Source: Albula goreensis
Lineage: Eukaryota > Chordata > Actinopteri > Albuliformes > Albulidae
Assembly (NCBI GenBank): GCA_022829145.1
Contig: CM040764.1
Coordinates: 2,627,552-2,691,551 of the forward strand
Direction of reading: 5' to 3'
Length of the DNA: 64,000 nucleotides
Shown piece by piece: positions 12,301 through 21,800 of this stretch (position 1 is the stretch's first letter; each line of letters starts with the position of its first letter). The notes under the pieces are model-generated. The model searched no databases. It was not told the origin of the DNA and saw only the letters and a program-made list of their open reading frames with translations. Made by a program: the position numbers and the translations under genes.

Positions 12301-14630
12301 GAACCCTCCTCTGTTGAGTTAAATGTTATTCTTGCAGCTTGTATTATGACATCATCGGGTCATTTCATGTCACATCACTGATTTTGTCGTTTGTCGAGCA
12401 GTCAGGGGCCTTTGAATTGCATGATGTGTAAATGTGTTCCATATGTAATGAAGGTGAAGGTGTTCAGAGGCATTTGAAATGCAGCTAAATTTGCTCTGCA
12501 AAAAGGTAACGCTTAGGCGATCCCACATTAGTAAAAGTGTTGTGTGACGTCACTGCTATTTGGTACCCAGGCCTTGGCGAGCTGGTGACAGAGACGGCCA
12601 GCTCCCCCGGACCCTTCCGGAACGCCCAGATGTCCAAAGCGGCCCAGACCCACAAGCTGAGGAAGCTTCGCGCCCCATCGAAGTGCCGAGAGTGCGACAG
12701 CCTGGTGGTGTTCCACGGGGCGGAGTGTGAGGAGGTAACCACGGATACTGCCTGTGGCCTGGGCAACCAAGGACAACCCGGGCTCCGCCCAGCAGCTACA
12801 ACCACACCACCTCACATTTGTATATAATTTCATACTCAGCCAGGATTCAGCTCGCGTTTTCCTGTAGAAGGCCTATTTGACTCACACTGACATTTTTCTG
12901 CTGCGTGTCACATCCTGTAATTCAGAAACTGGGCTAAACAATGATCCAAGTTCCAAAACTATGTCAGTAAAAGTATGAGTGTTTAGGTTGTAAAATTCTG
13001 TTTTCTGGCCTCCTCCAAGAACGAACAACGCCCTGCCATAGCGTACATTCTTGCATACATTAGAGACGTGACGTGGCTCCCTCGTTTGTAAAGGTACTGA
13101 GAGAGTGAGGCGGTGTTGCTTCACCAAATGGTTCCATGACCTCTCCGTCTCTCCCCGATTCCATGTCGTGAGCGCTTCTTAAATCGGGAAGCAAATTGGA
13201 CAGTCGTGGGCCTTAAACTAACTTTGAGTGTTAGCTTTTATACCCGACAGCAGAATTTGGTGAGTTCAGCAATCACTCAAGACTACTCATTTAAACCGTT
13301 TGTGGAGAGAAAAATGAGTGGAAATTTTCATTGACCTGTTGTTCAAAGTGAATGAGTATGAATAATTGAGTAAGGCCAAAGCTAAGCCATCCAGGGAAAT
13401 TACTTAAAGTATGAAATTGCTGTCTGCTGTTTTCTTGTGTGCATTGAAAACTGGATGGCAAAATGTTTAAGGTGACATGGAGTTTGCAAGTAATATGTTA
13501 AAACATAAAATCAGTTATAAATGTATGCATTTATTGCATTAAGATTCCTCATATACTTCAAAATAGGCATTATGTTGAAAACATGACAGTCAATGCAACT
13601 TCATTGAAGTAGCATTTCTTTCATCCATGACCAAATATAGGCCTGAATTGTCATTTCCATTGTAACCTACATTAGCAGAGCTAGCTCAGTTAGCATTGCT
13701 GAAGTCCTGATCTCATGTCTGATTATGGCTCCTCCTCTTCCTCCCCAGTGCTATCTGGCCTGCCATAAGAAGTGTCTGGAGACGCTGGCCATCCAGTGCG
13801 GCCATAAGAAACTCCACGGGAAGCTCCATCTGTTTGGGATTGACTTCGCCCTGGCGACCAAAAACAACCCAGACTGCATCCCATTCATCATCAGAAAGTG
13901 CACCTCCGAGATTGAAAACCGGGCGCTGAACATCAAGGTAGATGACGCCATTTATTTGGAAAAGTGGGATGGTAGCCATAATGTCTGCCGAGCGACGGAC
14001 ACAGAGTGGTACAGAAAGTAACCTCAAAATAATGGATCTTTTTCAATGTGAAAAAGAAACAACTGATGTAATTGAATACATCCATCATCCAACTACTGAT
14101 ATAAACTTATACATCTCTCAAAAAAAATTAAATTCTCCCTGTTGAGAGAGATTAAGCACTCAGCTGAGAGAAACTGCCTGCTCTTTTAAGGTGTTCATTT
14201 CTATACTCTCTGACCGCATTTTATCGCACAACTTTATACAGTCACATCGTAAAACACCTAAATTGAGCCATTTTGCTTCCGTATCTTTGTAAAGCTGGTT
14301 ATCAGATGAGTTTACATTCCATTAATGAGTGTTATGCAAGTAATTATGGTTGTTTTGATTTCAGTTCTCTTTCAGTTATCTTTATTGCAGTTTTTCTTGG
14401 TGTGGCTAGACATTGTAAACAATGGCAACCTTTTTTTAATGATCGTTATCATTTTTTGCCATGTGAAGGGTATCTACCGGGTGAATGGAGCGAAATCTCG
14501 AGTGGAGAAGCTGTGCCAGGCTTTCGAAAACGGGAAGGACCTGGTGGAGCTCTCCGAGCTGTACCCTCATGACATCAGCAATGTTCTCAAGCTGTACCTG
14601 CGACAGGTGAGGGACCCATATGTGCTTGAG

Positions 14631-14685
<55 letters not shown>

Positions 14686-17600
14686 ACAAAATAACACAGA
14701 TGGTACACTGAGCAATATTTATCATATTATAACTATTTATATTCCACCAAAAAGCTTTGCTGAGTACTGTTTATTCTCAAAAAAGGTGTGAAAATTAAAT
14801 GTGAAATGAAAGGAGTATTTCAGTTCATCTCAGACTTGAGGAACTGTATTGTGGCTTTGCGTGACTTCCCTTTTCACTATGGCATAAAAACGAGGGAACG
14901 TGCCTTTGAAGTTTATCATCCTTCGCCATGAGGAAATAAAAAAATGGGAAATCAAAATAGAGAAATGGTTATTTACCTTCACAGATCGGGCTCCGTGTTT
15001 ATTAAAAAATCCACGAATGCTTGTTGTGGCACCGCACAAGTTTGGTTGCAAATAACGGTCACCATGTCTCCAATTCAGCCATTTTACGCCACATTCATGC
15101 CAACATGCTCCAGAGGGGGAGATTTAGTCGTTGGTGGATTGAAGGAAATGGTCAGCTGAAAGCAATAGCAACATTGTGTGCTGGCTATCTCAGTCTCTTG
15201 ATTTAAACCCAATTGAAAAGCTGAGGTCTGAATTAAAGTGGGCAGTCTATAAGTGTAGACCAAACGACATCAAGGATCTCAAGAGGTTTTGAATGGCCCA
15301 AAGTCCTTCCAGTGTCTTCAACCTTATCAAACATTATGGGAAAATTACCGATAACTGTTGTTGGGTGTTTTGGCTGTTAAATAAATGCTCAGTCAATTGT
15401 TGGAGCTTTTACAGAGTGTACTAATAGTGTATGTGTGTGTATGAATGTATGGTCGTTAATACGTACCACATTGCAATAGGTTGTATTTGTAAAAATACAG
15501 ATTGTGTTTATGAATATGCTTGACTCATTAGAGTCTTTGCCTTCATTACCTCTGCCCAGCTTCCGGAGCCCCTGATCATGTTCCGTTACTATAACGACTT
15601 CATCGGCCTGGCGAAGGACAGCCAGAGCGCCATCGTGGACGAAGTGGATGCGGCGCGCCGGACCCCTGCCTCCGAGCAGCCCCCGCTCAGCGTGGAGCTC
15701 AACCGCGTCGTCCTCAAGTTCAGGGATCTGCTCCGCCAGCTACCCGTCGCACACTACAAAACCCTGCAGTTCCTCATAGGCCACCTCTACAGGTACTGGG
15801 GGCGGCCATTTTGACAATGACAATGCTTTGACCATCAAATTCAGATATTTTTTAGAAAACGTTTTTTGCCTTCAATTTATAAAGAAGTAAAAAAAAAACT
15901 TGAATAAGACTGTAAACCACAAACAAATGAGTTCAAAAGGCTAAATCCAAAATAGCCGAAACATGGATAATTACAATAAATGTAAATTTTATGGAGAGAT
16001 TTTGGTAATTTTTCAGTTTTTCTTGGTGTTTGCCTTGACTTTGCCCTTAGAAGATATACATTTTTTTCTGCAATGGTGATATAATATGGCATTCGAATGT
16101 TTGTTTGCCTCCTCCCTCTTCAACAGAGTGACAGAAAAAGCCGATGAGAACAAAATGACAGCCAGCAACCTGGGGATCATCTTCGGCCCGACGCTGATAA
16201 AACCGCGGCAGACGGACGCGGAGGTGTCCCTCTCCTCGCTGGTGGACTACCCCTATCAGGCCCTGATCGTCGAGCTGCTCATCCGCTACTACCACAAGAT
16301 CTTCGACGCGCCCCTCAGCCCCACCACGGCTACGCCCCTGGGGACGGGCGGGGACGGGTCCCCCCTCCCCTCAAAGGGTGTGGTCTCCCGGCTGACCGCT
16401 GAGGAGAAGGAGCAGCGGCTCAGCCGCCACTCAAAGTCCCTGGGTGACATCAAGGAGGTGTGTTCTCATGGAGTTGAACAGGCAGTGTCGAAATACTCAA
16501 ACGATCACAATGCAAAAGGCAACCTTTGATTACCCTGCAACAAAAATATATTGTAATTAGAAACATAGTTGTGCAGATAAAGGGTTCCGTTTGTTGCTTT
16601 CCAATGGTGCTTTGTGGTCGCTCTTCTTTTTTATTGCATTTGCATTGCTTCATTGAGTCCCTTTAATTCCCTCTGACTTTTTACCTGCTGACGAAGACGT
16701 TTTTTCCTTCTCAAAGAGCTGTTTGATGCTCGTGGTTACTTAATATTCTAACTAGAACTTTCTAAACTTGCATTTGCATTCAACTATGTGTTTTAGACAA
16801 ATAGTATTTGAATCCAGGTCAATTTTAAGGATATAAGTAGATTGAATCCAAGCCAAAGGTAAAACATGTGGTGTCTGAATCCTGGGTAAAGTTAAGGACA
16901 TATCAGTTAAGTATATTAATGTACTTCCTTTTCTCCCTGTGCTTGTTTTTGTTTTAGCAACAGAGCGCTAAAGTCTACAAAAGGCACTCGTCAGTGATCC
17001 CCTCACTCCCCCTGCCTAGTGAGGTGAAGGCCCCCAAGGCCAGGCCGGAGAGCATGGGCTACACAACCGGTCAGTATGATAGGATTCTGGACCTGGGCTT
17101 CAGTGACCACAAAGGGTTTGGGTTCAAACCCTTAGCTATTATGAAGAACTGAATGGCCACATACATAAAATAAAGTGAAGTTCTAGTTATGGTAACTGGT
17201 CAACAAATATTTTTAAATGAACCTAAAATGTGTATGTCTATGTCATACTGCACAAGTATGTATGGAAATGTACCTGGTGGGAGAAGGGTTTAGGTGAGCA
17301 TGCTGGGACATTTTCAGGCCTTATAGTGGTTACTTTTAAAATGTTCTGCTGTTTGGATGGATTAAGCGAACAAAAGGGCAATGCGACCTGGAAGTATTTT
17401 CCAAATAAATTACTTACCATGTAATAATAAGTAATAAGCAATAAAGGCACTGATGTTTTTAATAGTGTGTCCAGTCCTAATTGTCCTTCTCTGCTTGCAG
17501 GTGTGGCTCCCAGTTCGGAGAAGCTCAACGGGATCCCACCAGCGGGGCAGCCAGAACTCCAGAGGTCCACGCTGGTGATCAACAGACCATACGTCAGCAC

Positions 17601-18399
17601 GACCAAAGTCCAGCTCCGCACGCCGCGCTCCAAACTGTCCTCCCGGCCAATCAGCATGCCCGTGGAGCGCCTGCTGACCCCTGCTCAGGTTAGCGAACGC
17701 AACTCCCGCAACGCTGCCGAGCGCGAGAAAAACCCTGCAATCGAGGAGGGGGCGGAGCCCGAGCTGCCCGCGACGAGGGCGGGCGGCCACTACCGGAACA
17801 CGTACATCGACACGCAGACTCTGAGGCGGACATGGGACAGGCAGTACAAGCACTACGATGTCACGCCCAGGACGGCCATGATCGTGGCCAACATGCCCTC
17901 AGCTGCTGGAGCAGGGGATTCTGGGAAATTTTCCAACACTGGTGCGTCGTCTCAGGCCCCAGCTGTCAGCACGGTTAGCACTGTTAGCACCGTCTTACCC
18001 AACGCTCCCTACACGGTGTCCATCAGGCCCGTGAAGTCCCTGAGACGGGAGGACAACGCCAGCGAGTCTAACCCCCTACCCCCAGCCTACAGGGCCCCAC
18101 GGACCTTACAGCCCCCTCCCGGAACATTCTACAAACCCCCATCTGGCAGCAGGGCCAAACCACCTGCTGCCTCTGCGCCCAAGACGTGTGGTATGGCTGC
18201 CAGCAGTGTAGCGGCAGAGGCGGGGCCAAGGCCAGGGGTAGAGGAGGAGTCAACAGAGGCCTCGCCCCCTGAGCCCCTCCCCCTGCCTAGGTCCCCCAGC
18301 CCCGAGAACCTCAGCCCCACGGAGGCCAAACCCGTTTACCAGCGACTCAGACCCCGCCGTCTGCAGGAATTTGAACACAGGGAAGCACATTTTGTATGA
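3039..18399 (+). CDS. arhgap29: Rho GTPase-activating protein 29 (5'-partial, 20 exons)
   Basis: Exons: 3039-3135, 3288-3360, 3598-3658, 4013-4150, 4337-4401, 4686-4796, 6013-6093, 6467-6634, 7429-7566, 8325-8515, 9439-9611, 10548-10676, 11881-11979, 12571-12734, 13749-13937, 14469-14606, 15560-15792, 16127-16457, 16958-17069, 17501-18399. All join in phase and all introns are GT-AG, giving about 1195 codons and a TGA at 18397. The order is F-BAR region, Ser-rich linker, C1, RhoGAP, basic/Pro tail. Recognition rests on segments such as VNFKEVNEENRR, SDFLMGDVDS, GTMSSADDLDEREPPSP and GIYRVNGAKSRVEKLCQAF, which match vertebrate ARHGAP29. Known role: a RhoA-directed GAP acting downstream of Rap1/RASIP1 in endothelium and epithelium, linked to PTPN13 through its C-terminus. 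The last residues, AHFV, keep a hydrophobic PDZ-ligand end. The neighbouring abca4 matches human synteny. Missing: the roughly 110-120 N-terminal residues, presumably upstream of the window. Confidence 0.95.
4797..6012. other. arhgap29 intron with internal CpG-rich patch
   Basis: This 1.2-kb intron holds a CpG-dense patch at about 5178-5330 (containing GACGCGCG and GTCGCGGCGGTCGCGG) in otherwise AT-rich DNA. It ends in a long GT repeat that runs almost into the acceptor of the next exon. No exon or gene was recognised in the CpG patch on either strand. It could be a CpG-island remnant or a regulatory element. Confidence 0.5.
5973..6006 (+). repeat. (GT)n microsatellite at a splice acceptor
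   Basis: An uninterrupted TG/GT dinucleotide run is followed by only TCCACAG before the exon at 6013. It occupies the place where a polypyrimidine tract would normally be. Confidence 0.95.
6151..6174 (+). repeat. (TG)n microsatellite
   Basis: A short pure TG run lies in the intron between the exons at 6013-6093 and 6467-6634. Minus-strand open frames of His/Thr repeats here are artefacts of the repeat. Confidence 0.95.
6293..6321 (+). repeat. (TG)n microsatellite
   Basis: A second TG run in the same arhgap29 intron, within a generally TG-rich stretch from about 6151. Confidence 0.95.
6730..6993. mobile_element. MITE-like element, family M1, copy A
   Basis: The ends are inverted repeats. 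The left arm runs from GGCTAGG at 6730 through GAACATGCAGTTCAGTC to about 6795. The right arm, about 6925-6993, reads the same on the other strand (from TTGATTGAATTGGATGTGCT to GAATCTAGCCC). The arms are about 60 nt and imperfect, and the interior is AT-rich and non-coding. Related copies lie at 28.7, 36.4, 37.5 and 51.7 kb. This fits a non-autonomous, hairpin-forming DNA transposon (MITE). The superfamily is not determined because no clear target-site duplication could be read. Confidence 0.6.
7567..11880. other. arhgap29 introns with no identifiable genes
   Basis: Four introns (7567-8324, 8516-9438, 9612-10547, 10677-11880) separate the exons at 8325, 9439, 10548 and 11881. They are AT-rich with no recognisable exon, RNA gene or transposon core. 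A short (TA)n-like run lies at about 9761-9790. A ZNF143-like ACTACATTTCCCAG sits at 10715-10728. Confidence 0.6.
9439..11979 (+). other. arhgap29: arhgap29 Ser-rich linker exons
   Basis: Three exons (9439-9611, 10548-10676, 11881-11979) encode the serine-rich linker between the F-BAR and C1 domains. It includes CSDSESAGGSSESRSMDS and then PRTPSTGTMSSADDLDE, an acidic/phosphorylatable block that is strongly conserved with mammalian ARHGAP29. The first of these exons (THSSHGNLSQVSLTSGDFHS) has little visible similarity to the mammalian protein. The block is probably disordered and phosphorylated; that is inference from composition. Confidence 0.8.
12571..13937 (+). other. arhgap29: arhgap29 C1 (atypical) zinc-finger exons
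   Basis: Exons 12571-12734 and 13749-13937 together encode a C1 domain. It starts at the His of HKLRKLRAPSKCRECD and continues with GAECEECYLACHKKC and IQCGHKKL. Spacing is H-x10-C-x2-C-x10-C-x2-C-x4-H-x2-C-x7-C, so all zinc ligands are present, and the intron falls between the two Glu and the Cys of CEEC. The loops are shorter than in diacylglycerol-binding C1 domains, so it is probably atypical. The 3' part (FGIDFALATKNNPDCIPFI) begins the RhoGAP domain. Confidence 0.85.
13938..14468. other. arhgap29 intron, nothing recognised
   Basis: An AT-rich intron with no exon, repeat core or RNA gene recognised. It lies between the end of the C1 region and the arginine-finger exon. Confidence 0.6.
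14633..14684 (+). repeat. (TG)26 microsatellite
   Basis: A pure TG run of 26 units starts 27 nt after the donor of the RhoGAP exon ending at 14606. Its length makes it a likely polymorphic marker. Confidence 0.97.
14750..15415 (+). mobile_element. Tc1/mariner transposon remnant
   Basis: The frame 15182-15292 reads WLSQSLDLNPIEKL, then SELKWAVY and a final NDIKDLKRF before a stop. This is the C-terminal catalytic block typical of Tc1 transposases (SPDLNPIEN, the region with the last acidic residue). Upstream, 14755-14930 resembles the 5' untranslated part of fish Tc1 elements, and an ATG at 14928 marks the likely transposase start. Most of the DNA-binding and central catalytic part is deleted and the rest is frame-broken, so the copy is dead. 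It sits in the intron between two RhoGAP exons, same strand as the gene. Ends are approximate. Confidence 0.8.
16458..17500. other. two short arhgap29 introns flanking exon 16958-17069
   Basis: The introns 16458-16957 and 17070-17500 are AT-rich with no recognised repeats or RNA genes. The 112-nt exon between them (QQSAKVYKRHSSVIPS, then KAPKARPESMG) encodes a basic, Ser/Pro-rich linker after the RhoGAP domain. Confidence 0.6.
17501..18399 (+). other. arhgap29: arhgap29 last coding exon (C-terminal tail)
   Basis: A single 899-nt exon carries the tail. It includes RPISMPVERLL, similar to the mammalian RPVSLPVDRLL motif, then TYIDTQTLRRTWDRQYKHYD, YRAPRTLQPPPGTFYKP and the end YQRLRPRRLQEFEHREAHFV. 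The terminal HFV resembles the mammalian QFV that binds PDZ4 of PTPN13. The middle (SGSRAKPPAASAP to PEPLPLPRSPSPENLSP) is Pro/Ser-rich and poorly conserved, with a short Ser-Thr-Val repeat (VSTVSTVSTV). Confidence 0.92.
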
Positions 18400-18840
18400 C
18401 CCTCGAACAGACTCAGTAGTTGCACATATTTTTATACATATATATCTATAATAAATTCAAATTTTGTGCCATATTGTATGTATATTGGGAGGAGAGGTGG
18501 AGAAAAAAACTTTTACTATGCCATTTTCATGGGGGAAGGGGGTGGGTGGGAGGGACGGAAGGAACAATTTTCAAGAGCTGTGAAAAAAAGGACCATGGAA
18601 GTGTTACGTGTATTAATATATTTGTCGTTCATATTGGTGTTTCCTGTTTGTTATGTCACAGTTTGAGCCGGAACGAACAGTGCTTGATCCCAAATTTATG
18701 CACTTAGTTGGAAGAGAGTGTGTATTAGTTATTTAACACGATAGTTACTGTTGCTTTTTTAAAGTAATAAGAACTAGACCCTATCATATTATGAAGTCAC
18801 GTCACCAATAATTGTCATATCTCTTGAAAATAAAGGACTT
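18400..18840 (+). terminator. arhgap29: arhgap29 3'UTR and polyadenylation signals
   Basis: AATAAA hexamers occur at 18450-18455 and 18829-18834. The second is followed by a T-rich stretch (TTTTTTTCTAATTTGG and on to about 18870) like a downstream element, so it is the better candidate cleavage site. Further AATAAA at about 19466 and 19561 could serve longer 3'UTRs. Confidence 0.5.
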
Positions 18841-21800
18841 TTTTTCTAATTTGGATAACTGTTTTTCTCCTGCTCGAAGCAAACCTTTATTACGTCATCA
18901 AAGTGAAATTTGAGTTTCCCACTGAAACTGTGCAATCTGTTCTCACTTCGGATATACAAAGATTGAAATTTAAGCACTCATGCAAGCAAAATTTCCTTCC
19001 TCATGTTAAAAAAATGTCCCAATTCTCTCGTTTCCATGGCTGTATGCCAAAATGTTACAACTGTGTATGTATGTCATTTTTCCCATAACCTGTTATGCAC
19101 CTAGTAGGGTTGATACAAATCAAAATGTATGGGGGCTAAGTTCAATAACAACAGAGCTAAATGCATGTTTTGCCCATGTGATCTGATAAGGGTAGCAGTA
19201 CGGTTGGTGAATTGGGGTCAGAGTTTTGGAAGGGAAGTGAGCATAGAGTGAGCTTCACCTCCGTGTTGACAGGGTGATTTTGTCCATAGAGCTAACCCTA
19301 TGCGTTGATTAAGTGCATTTTGCCATTGTCGTAAGCCTTCAAGCCTGTTTACACTTATCCTGCATATAACCTCCCGGGTTTTGCACAATTGAATGACTTA
19401 ACTAGCTCCCTTTTTCCAACCTTTTTTGTATCTTATCAAAAGATACACTTCACATGTCAGAAAATGAATAAAATGTCAAATCATCGTCTATTCTTTCAGT
19501 AGAATTACAGGTACATTTCTACTTATTTAACGGTCTGGGGAAAGGACGACTTAGTTGATAAATAAAAATGGGTTCACCTTGTGATTATTATTTAGTGCAA
19601 TTGTCTGAAGATCGTAATCAGTTTGAAATTCTACACAGAATGTAAATGTTTACAAAATTGAAATTAAATGTTTTTTAATAGGTCATGAAGCCACTCACCC
19701 TCTCTCGGGTACAGTACACAGTTTTAATGTCAGTGACTTCGTTCTCCAGTATGCGTACAATGAAATTCACTGAATTTAATGATGAGGATAGTCTCCATAC
19801 TGCAGTCTGCTGTCTTTGGAGTTAAGTGCACATTTTATGCACTCTTTCTCAATATATTAAACTCAGAGGCCAATGAACCTGCCAGAAAACCTAAGAATAG
19901 TAGTGCCTGTACTAATTTGTCACCTGGAGTTGAGAGCCAAGCGTATTATTTTTAAATTGAAGCTGAGATCAGGCTTCTGTTGTCTGGTGCCAATTTTGTC
20001 TGGTGCGGGAAATCGTTATCCTCTGTGTGCCGGGTGTTCATAGAGGAGCTGAGTGAGGGGAAGCGCAATTCTAAAGTTTTTATGGAGAGTACTTGAAATT
20101 GTTCTGCCTTTTCGGTCATTTGTTTGTTCAATCCTATTTTTTTTTTTTTTTTTTTTTTTAAGCAAGCCCCTTATTTGTGTTCAAAGACACGGCAGGTTTA
20201 TATTGGCGGAATAATTGATTGGCCTGTCCTCAGTTTTACATCCTGGTCCTGGGGGTTGGGCTGGTTGTGGCATATGTCCCCTTTGGATGTTGGTGTTAGC
20301 CCTGGTTTCAGACCTTCAATTTAACAAGCTGTTAATTGCTTTTAATGTGGTAAACTATGACTGGTAAACTATCAGACAGATGAACTATTACTTTCATTCC
20401 CTTGTGCTATTTGGCTAATGATTTCTTCAAAAGAGAGGTCTCGTTTTTAATTTATTATATTCCAGACTTGCATGTAAATCAGTGGAGTCTGAATCAGTGA
20501 AAGTGTCACAGGTCACTGAAACCAAACCATTTGTTAGAAACTGAAGAATTCATGAGAATAGAAAATGGCAAAAGCCATACCTGCATTGTGGTGAAATAAA
20601 TTAAAGGAAAAATGACTGTAGAACATAAACACAAGTTCAACAACTTTCATTTATCAAGAGACTTAACTGTAACAAAAGCCAGTTTCAAAAGGGTTCCCCA
20701 AGGACCAAGTTTGAGCACCCACGCTCTAGAAACCAGAACCCCTGTACCAGAATACCTAAACCACAACTGTTCTTCACATCAGATGTCTCCATTCTTATTC
20801 ACTAAACGAATATGCAGTTTCCTCCCAGTGATTTGATATTTTAAGGTTTTGATGATGTAATCTCAATGGACCCCACAGTGCTTTTGTAGGTGAATGAAGA
20901 TACTGTTTCATGGGACTGTTTCATGTTTGTTCGAATTGTGTTAGTCTTTGAATCAGCAACGATGCTAATGGCGGACCGTTACTTCACTGTTAGCGCCGGT
21001 GTATGATCAGAAATGTAGGTGATTACGTATATATATTTATGTATCGTTGTCTGAATAATGACAAAAAAGAATCAAATGGTTTATTTGGGTAAAACAAAGA
21101 AGTCAAATTTTCTGCAGAGAATGACTCACTGCAACATTATATTTAAAATGAAAATGTTAACCAGTTGATTAACTGTTTATACTGCGTGGTCTTCTTATGA
21201 AATAACCGTGTTTGTAAAGTACTGTATTTTATTTGTGACAAACTTGCCCATGGCTTTCAAGACCACAACTGACAGTGTCAGTGGCTAGCTTGCTAGATGC
21301 CGATGGACCTGGGCAAACTGATATATATATATTTATGGCTTGCATGTGGATGTGGTTTTCCTGATTCATTAAAGCATGTGTAAATAAACATACCAATCTA
21401 GTCTCACTGCTGTGTCTGACCCCCACAAGACAAGCTGCAACTCCAGCTGAGGTAGGCAGAGCTGTCTCAAAGTGAGCATATTTCATTGGCTAGGCCTCAA
21501 CTTGGACCTCACCGAACCTTGGGTCTAGGTGTGGTAGTTGACAGTCTTTAATTACACATTTATAATTTGGTTTCCAGTGTTACAAATCATAAAGACATTG
21601 CAGAAGTAAAAAAGCAGGGGTCTTGGTCTCACTCTCCCACTTAAAGTTTATGCAAAATGGTGGAGACGATCGCCGTGTGCTTGTTTCAGACATTTTGAAT
21701 ATGACTTTTCACAACTACTGTAGGCCTGTATGGTAGTTTCAAATGTTTTGTACACCAACTGTATGGCTCTAAGTGAAATGTGTACTGTCAATGTACTACT

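Larger units (their letters stand above)
14469..16457 (+). other. arhgap29: arhgap29 RhoGAP catalytic exons
   Basis: Exons 14469-14606, 15560-15792 and 16127-16457 carry the core of the RhoGAP fold. The arginine finger is the Arg of GIYRVNG (codon CGG at 14478-14480). Other hallmarks are VLKLYLRQLPEPLIMFRYY (across the 14606/15560 junction), LLRQLPVAHYKTLQFLIGHL and NKMTASNLGIIFGPTLIKP with the conserved Asn. All catalytic landmarks are intact, so GTPase-activating activity is expected, with RhoA preferred by analogy to the mammalian protein. Confidence 0.9.

Noticed and set aside
12485..12833. Minus-strand open frames of about 100 codons
   Set aside because: They are shadows of the arhgap29 C1 exon on the + strand.
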